From Hyphomicrobiales bacterium (lineage in GTDB: Bacteria > Pseudomonadota > Alphaproteobacteria > Rhizobiales > Rhizobiaceae), in the NCBI GenBank assembly GCA_015654965.1, contig JAATGD010000254.1:1-16323 (forward strand): a stretch of 16,323 nt of DNA, given 5' to 3'. A model generated the notes under the pieces. It saw only the letters and a list, made by a program, of their open reading frames with translations. It was not told the DNA's origin and did no database searches. Each line of letters begins with the position of its first letter. Position 1 is the first letter of the stretch. Shown piece after piece: positions 13,355 through 16,323 of this stretch. The position numbers were made by a program, and so were the translations under genes.

Positions 13355-14872
13355 ATGGCTGATGCGCCGCGACTGCGCCTGTACAACACGCTGACCCGCA
13401 CGAAGGAGGATTTTTCCCCCATCGATGCCAAGAATGTGCGCATGTATGTCTGCGGTCCCACCGTCTATGATTTTGCCCATATCGGCAATGCGCGGCCCGT
13501 GATCGTCTTCGATGTGCTGTTTCGCCTGTTGCGTCATGTCTATGGCGCTGAGCATGTGACTTACGCGCGCAACATCACTGATGTCGATGACAAGATCAAT
13601 GCGCGCGCCACCCGCGATTGCCCGGATTTGCCCTTCAACGAGGCCATCCGTCGCGTGACCGAAAGCACCAATGCGCAGTTTCAGGCCGATGTGACGGCCT
13701 TGGGCAATCTCGCCCCGAGCGTGCAGCCGCGCGCCACAGAGCATATGGACGAGATGCGGTCCATGATCGAACGGCTGGTCACAATCGGCGTGGCTTATGT
13801 GGCGGAAGACCATGTGCTGTTCTCACCATCCGCAATGAACCGCCTCAAAGGCCCGCGTTATGGCGCGCTGGCGCGGCGTTCGCTTGACGAGATGCTGGCA
13901 GGCGCACGCGTGGATGTCGCTTCCTACAAGCGCGACGAGATGGATTTCGTGTTGTGGAAGCCGTCCAAGGAAGGTGAGCCGGGATGGCCGTCGCCTGCGG
14001 GCATTGCAGTGCTGGGGCGTCCGGGCTGGCATATCGAATGCTCCGCCATGTCGATGGCAAAACTTCTGGAGCCGTTCGGCGGCGGGTTGAAATGCGACGA
14101 TCCCGAAAAGAACCGTTTCGATATTCATGGCGGCGGTATCGATCTGGTGTTTCCGCATCATGAAAACGAGATCGCGCAATCCTGCTGCGCATTCGGCACC
14201 GAGCGCATGGCCAATATCTGGATGCATAACGGCTTTCTTCAGGTCGAAGGGCAGAAGATGTCGAAATCGCTCGGTAATTTCATCACCATCCGCGACGTGC
14301 TGAATAATGGCCTGCCGCAACTGGGCGACTGGGCTGACAATGAAATCCGTGACCGCTGGGTGGGACTGGCAGCACGGCTTTCCATGTTGCAAACCCATTA
14401 TCGCGAGCCGATCAACTGGACTGCACAGCGCCTGATGGAATCGGTTGAGGAATTACAGCGTTGGTACGGTTTTTTGCGCGAGCAGGGGTTTGAGGCACCC
14501 GCAACGTTGTCCGAAGCAGGCGAGGTGGCGCAAGCACTTTCGGATGATCTCAACACATGGACGGCGATCACAGCGCTTCGCAAGGCATTCAAGGACAAGG
14601 ATGCGCAGGCATTAGGTCAAGGATTGGCGCTGATGGGGCTGTTCGATGCGCATTTCGTGACTGCATCAGATGTGCCCCTCTTTGCAAAAGCGGATGTCGA
14701 TACGGCGTCGATTGAAACACGCATTGCCGAGCGCCTGCAATTCATCAAGGACAAGAACTGGGCGCAAGCCGACCGTATCCGTGACGCGCTTCTGGCGGAA
14801 GGCGTGCAGTTGAAGGATGGCAAGCATCCTGACACGGGCGAACGCATCACCACATGGGATGTGGTAAACTAG
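13355..14872 (+). CDS. cysS: Cysteinyl-tRNA synthetase
   Basis: CysRS attaches cysteine to tRNA(Cys). The 505-residue protein has the class I HIGH-type motif as FAHIGNARP and the KMSKS loop in QKMSKSLGNF. The Zn2+ ligands are present: Cys in MYVCGPTVYDF, Cys in GWHIECSAMSM, and His/Glu in FPHHENEIAQ. The ATG at 13355 follows GGGGA by about nine bases. A TTG five codons earlier (13340) is in frame but less likely. Length is slightly above the E. coli enzyme (461) but normal for alphaproteobacteria, as I recall. It lies 29 bases upstream of the GFA gene and may be co-transcribed with it. Confidence 0.97.
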   Translation: MADAPRLRLYNTLTRTKEDFSPIDAKNVRMYVCGPTVYDFAHIGNARPVIVFDVLFRLLRHVYGAEHVTYARNITDVDDKINARATRDCPDLPFNEAIRRVTESTNAQFQADVTALGNLAPSVQPRATEHMDEMRSMIERLVTIGVAYVAEDHVLFSPSAMNRLKGPRYGALARRSLDEMLAGARVDVASYKRDEMDFVLWKPSKEGEPGWPSPAGIAVLGRPGWHIECSAMSMAKLLEPFGGGLKCDDPEKNRFDIHGGGIDLVFPHHENEIAQSCCAFGTERMANIWMHNGFLQVEGQKMSKSLGNFITIRDVLNNGLPQLGDWADNEIRDRWVGLAARLSMLQTHYREPINWTAQRLMESVEELQRWYGFLREQGFEAPATLSEAGEVAQALSDDLNTWTAITALRKAFKDKDAQALGQGLALMGLFDAHFVTASDVPLFAKADVDTASIETRIAERLQFIKDKNWAQADRIRDALLAEGVQLKDGKHPDTGERITTWDVVN

Positions 14873-14901
14873 CTTTTGTGCTTGCGACAGGGGAGGATGT
14901 C

Positions 14902-15390
14902 ATGACGCTTGATAACAGGCCGATTTATACCGGCGGATGCCAGTGCGGCGCGGTGCGTTTTCGTATTGATGGCGCATTGGGATCGGCTTCCATCTGTCAT
15001 TGTCGCATGTGCCAGAAGGCTTTTGGCAATTTCTATGCGCCCTTGGTTTCGGTCGATGCCGCGCATCTGCAATGGACGCGCAACGAGCCGAAACGCTTTC
15101 AGTCTTCAAACCACGTTCGGCGCGGCTTTTGTCCGGCATGTGGCACACCGCTGACCTATGAAGCGCCCGATGGTGTGGCGCTGGCTATTGGCGCTTTCGA
15201 TGCGCCCGAAGAGATCGAGCCGACCATTCAATGGGGGATCGAGAACAGGCTCTCATATGTGAACGGGCTTGCCGATCTTCCCGGCTTTGCGACCGAGCGC
15301 GATCCTGAGAGCATCGAATTTGTCCGTATGCTGGTATCCTATCAGCACCCGGATTTTGAGACAGATAACTGGCCGCAACCGGAAGGTTGA
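14902..15390 (+). CDS. GFA family zinc protein (Gfa/CENP-V-like)
   Basis: This 162-residue protein belongs to the glutathione-dependent formaldehyde-activating (GFA/CENP-V) fold family. The zinc-binding cysteines are visible: Cys13 and Cys15 in TGGCQCGAV, Cys32, Cys34 and Cys37 in ICHCRMCQKAFG, and the pair in GFCPACGTPLTY at about residues 78-81. The family name reflects one studied member, and most members lack a proven reaction, so formaldehyde activation should not be assumed. The ATG at 14902 follows GGGGAGG by five bases and is preferred over an in-frame ATG at 14854, which overlaps cysS. The stop precedes the citramalate synthase gene by 39 bases. Confidence 0.88.
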   Translation: MTLDNRPIYTGGCQCGAVRFRIDGALGSASICHCRMCQKAFGNFYAPLVSVDAAHLQWTRNEPKRFQSSNHVRRGFCPACGTPLTYEAPDGVALAIGAFDAPEEIEPTIQWGIENRLSYVNGLADLPGFATERDPESIEFVRMLVSYQHPDFETDNWPQPEG

Positions 15391-15429
15391 TGCGCGGCAG
15401 ACCCACCGATACAGGCAGGCAACAGACCC

Positions 15430-16323
15430 ATGACGCGCGAACGCATCTATATCTACGACACGACATTACGGGACGGACAGCAAACACCCGGCGTGGATTT
15501 CTCGGTTGAGGACAAAAAGTCGATTGTGGCTTTGCTGGAAGAACTGGGCGTCGACTATGTCGAGGGCGGATATCCCGGTGCCAATCCGACTGACACGGCC
15601 TTTTTCAAGGAGCATCGAACCAAACGCGCCAAGTTTACGGCCTTTGGCATGACCAAACGTGCAGGCGTTTCGACCTCCAACGATCCGGGGCTTGCAAGTC
15701 TCATGCAGGCCTCTGCCGATGCGGTGTGTTTTGTTGCCAAAAGCTGGGATTATCATGTGCGCCTCGCCTTGGGCTGCACGAACGACGAAAATCTGGAAGC
15801 CATTACCGCGTCTGTGACGGCGGCGCGTATGGCAGGCCGCGAGGCGCTGGTTGATTGCGAGCATTTTTTCGATGGCTACAAGGCCAATCCCGATTATGCG
15901 CTCGCCTGCGCCAAAGCGGCTTATGTGGCGGGCGCGCGCTGGGTGGTGCTGTGCGACACGAACGGCGGTACGCTGCCGCACGAGATCGAGGAGATCGTCG
16001 CGGAGGTCGTCAAGGTGGTGCCGGGCGATCATCTCGGCATCCATACGCACAACGACACCGAGCACGCGGTCGCCAACTCGCTGGCCGCGGTTCGTGCGGG
16101 CGTGCGGCAGATCCAGGGAACGCTCAACGGACTGGGTGAGCGGTGCGGCAACGCCAATCTTACCTCGATCATCCCGACGCTGCTGCTGAAGGCCGAATTC
16201 GCAGACCGTTACACTACGGCCGTGACGCCCGACCGGTTGGCAAAGCTCAGCCATGCGAGCCGCGTACTGGACGAAATCCTGAACCGTGCGCCGGACCGGC
16301 ATGCGCCCTATGTCGGTGAATCC
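15430..16323 (+). CDS. cimA: Citramalate synthase, N-terminal part
   Basis: The frame is open to the window edge (298 codons; the full protein is probably about 540). The enzyme condenses pyruvate with acetyl-CoA to (R)-citramalate, the first step of a threonine-independent route to isoleucine. It opens with the HMGL/2-isopropylmalate synthase signature DTTLRDGQQTPG (residues 10-21). The metal-binding pair His205 and His207 is in GIHTHNDTEHAVANS, followed by NGLGERCGNANL. The segment AKSWDYHVRLALGCTNDENL is more like CimA than LeuA in my recollection. The ATG at 15430 has no strong ribosome site; aggcaggcaa lies about ten bases upstream. Homocitrate or isopropylmalate synthase is a less likely alternative. 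Confidence 0.87.
   Translation, partial: MTRERIYIYDTTLRDGQQTPGVDFSVEDKKSIVALLEELGVDYVEGGYPGANPTDTAFFKEHRTKRAKFTAFGMTKRAGVSTSNDPGLASLMQASADAVCFVAKSWDYHVRLALGCTNDENLEAITASVTAARMAGREALVDCEHFFDGYKANPDYALACAKAAYVAGARWVVLCDTNGGTLPHEIEEIVAEVVKVVPGDHLGIHTHNDTEHAVANSLAAVRAGVRQIQGTLNGLGERCGNANLTSIIPTLLLKAEFADRYTTAVTPDRLAKLSHASRVLDEILNRAPDRHAPYVGES

Noticed and set aside
15466..16302. 278-residue minus-strand frame
   Set aside because: Antisense shadow of the citramalate synthase gene, which has clear catalytic motifs on the plus strand.
1..16323. Defence island, CRISPR array, prophage, IS element, tRNA or attachment site
   Set aside because: No spaced direct repeats, transposase or integrase motifs, or tRNA-like cloverleaf were seen; the gene content is core metabolism and housekeeping.

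Overview
The window is ordinary chromosomal DNA of an alphaproteobacterium. It most resembles Brucella/Ochrobactrum (Hyphomicrobiales): coding DNA is GC-rich, genes are densely packed, many neighbours overlap by ATGA or TGATG, and the acpS-lepB-rnc-era-recO block is the order I know from that group. The genus is an inference from protein style and gene order; no database comparison was possible. I see no insertion sequence, phage gene, CRISPR array, tRNA or rRNA.

Layout. (1) 1-1411: a divergent pair, an MFS exporter of the fosmidomycin-resistance (Fsr) type running off the left edge on the minus strand, and an AraC-family regulator on the plus strand. (2) 1465-5889: a plus-strand housekeeping run of a DUF2062 membrane protein, acpS (ACP activation), lepB (signal peptidase I), rnc (RNase III), era (ribosome-assembly GTPase) and recO (recombination mediator). 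(3) 5846-7868: a minus-strand run ygfZ, HD hydrolase, tyrosine-phosphatase-like protein, with overlapping junctions, converging on recO. (4) 7958-10965: a plus-strand dihydroorotase-type amidohydrolase, then an isochorismatase-like cysteine hydrolase overlapping a GlxA-type regulator gene. (5) 10970-12909: minus-strand small hypothetical protein and Nudix hydrolase, divergent from a plus-strand SRAP/YedK protein, then a minus-strand 55-residue hypothetical. (6) 12910-13354: the only long gene-poor gap. (7) 13355-16323: cysS, a GFA-family zinc protein and the start of a citramalate synthase gene that runs off the right edge.

Most notable observations. Two normally intact genes are broken in the sequence as given: era has a one-base deletion in its KH domain (about 5004-5006), and ygfZ has an in-frame amber codon (7581-7583). 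These could be sequencing errors or real strain-specific lesions. An 11-bp perfect inverted repeat (9366-9395) spans the likely -10 box and ribosome binding site of the cysteine hydrolase gene, suggesting an operator, possibly for the neighbouring GlxA-type regulator. The dihydroorotase-like enzyme has Gln in place of the first His of the HxH metal motif, so its pyrimidine role is uncertain. I found no convincing large undescribed system here; the best leads are small regulatory and gene-integrity signals.
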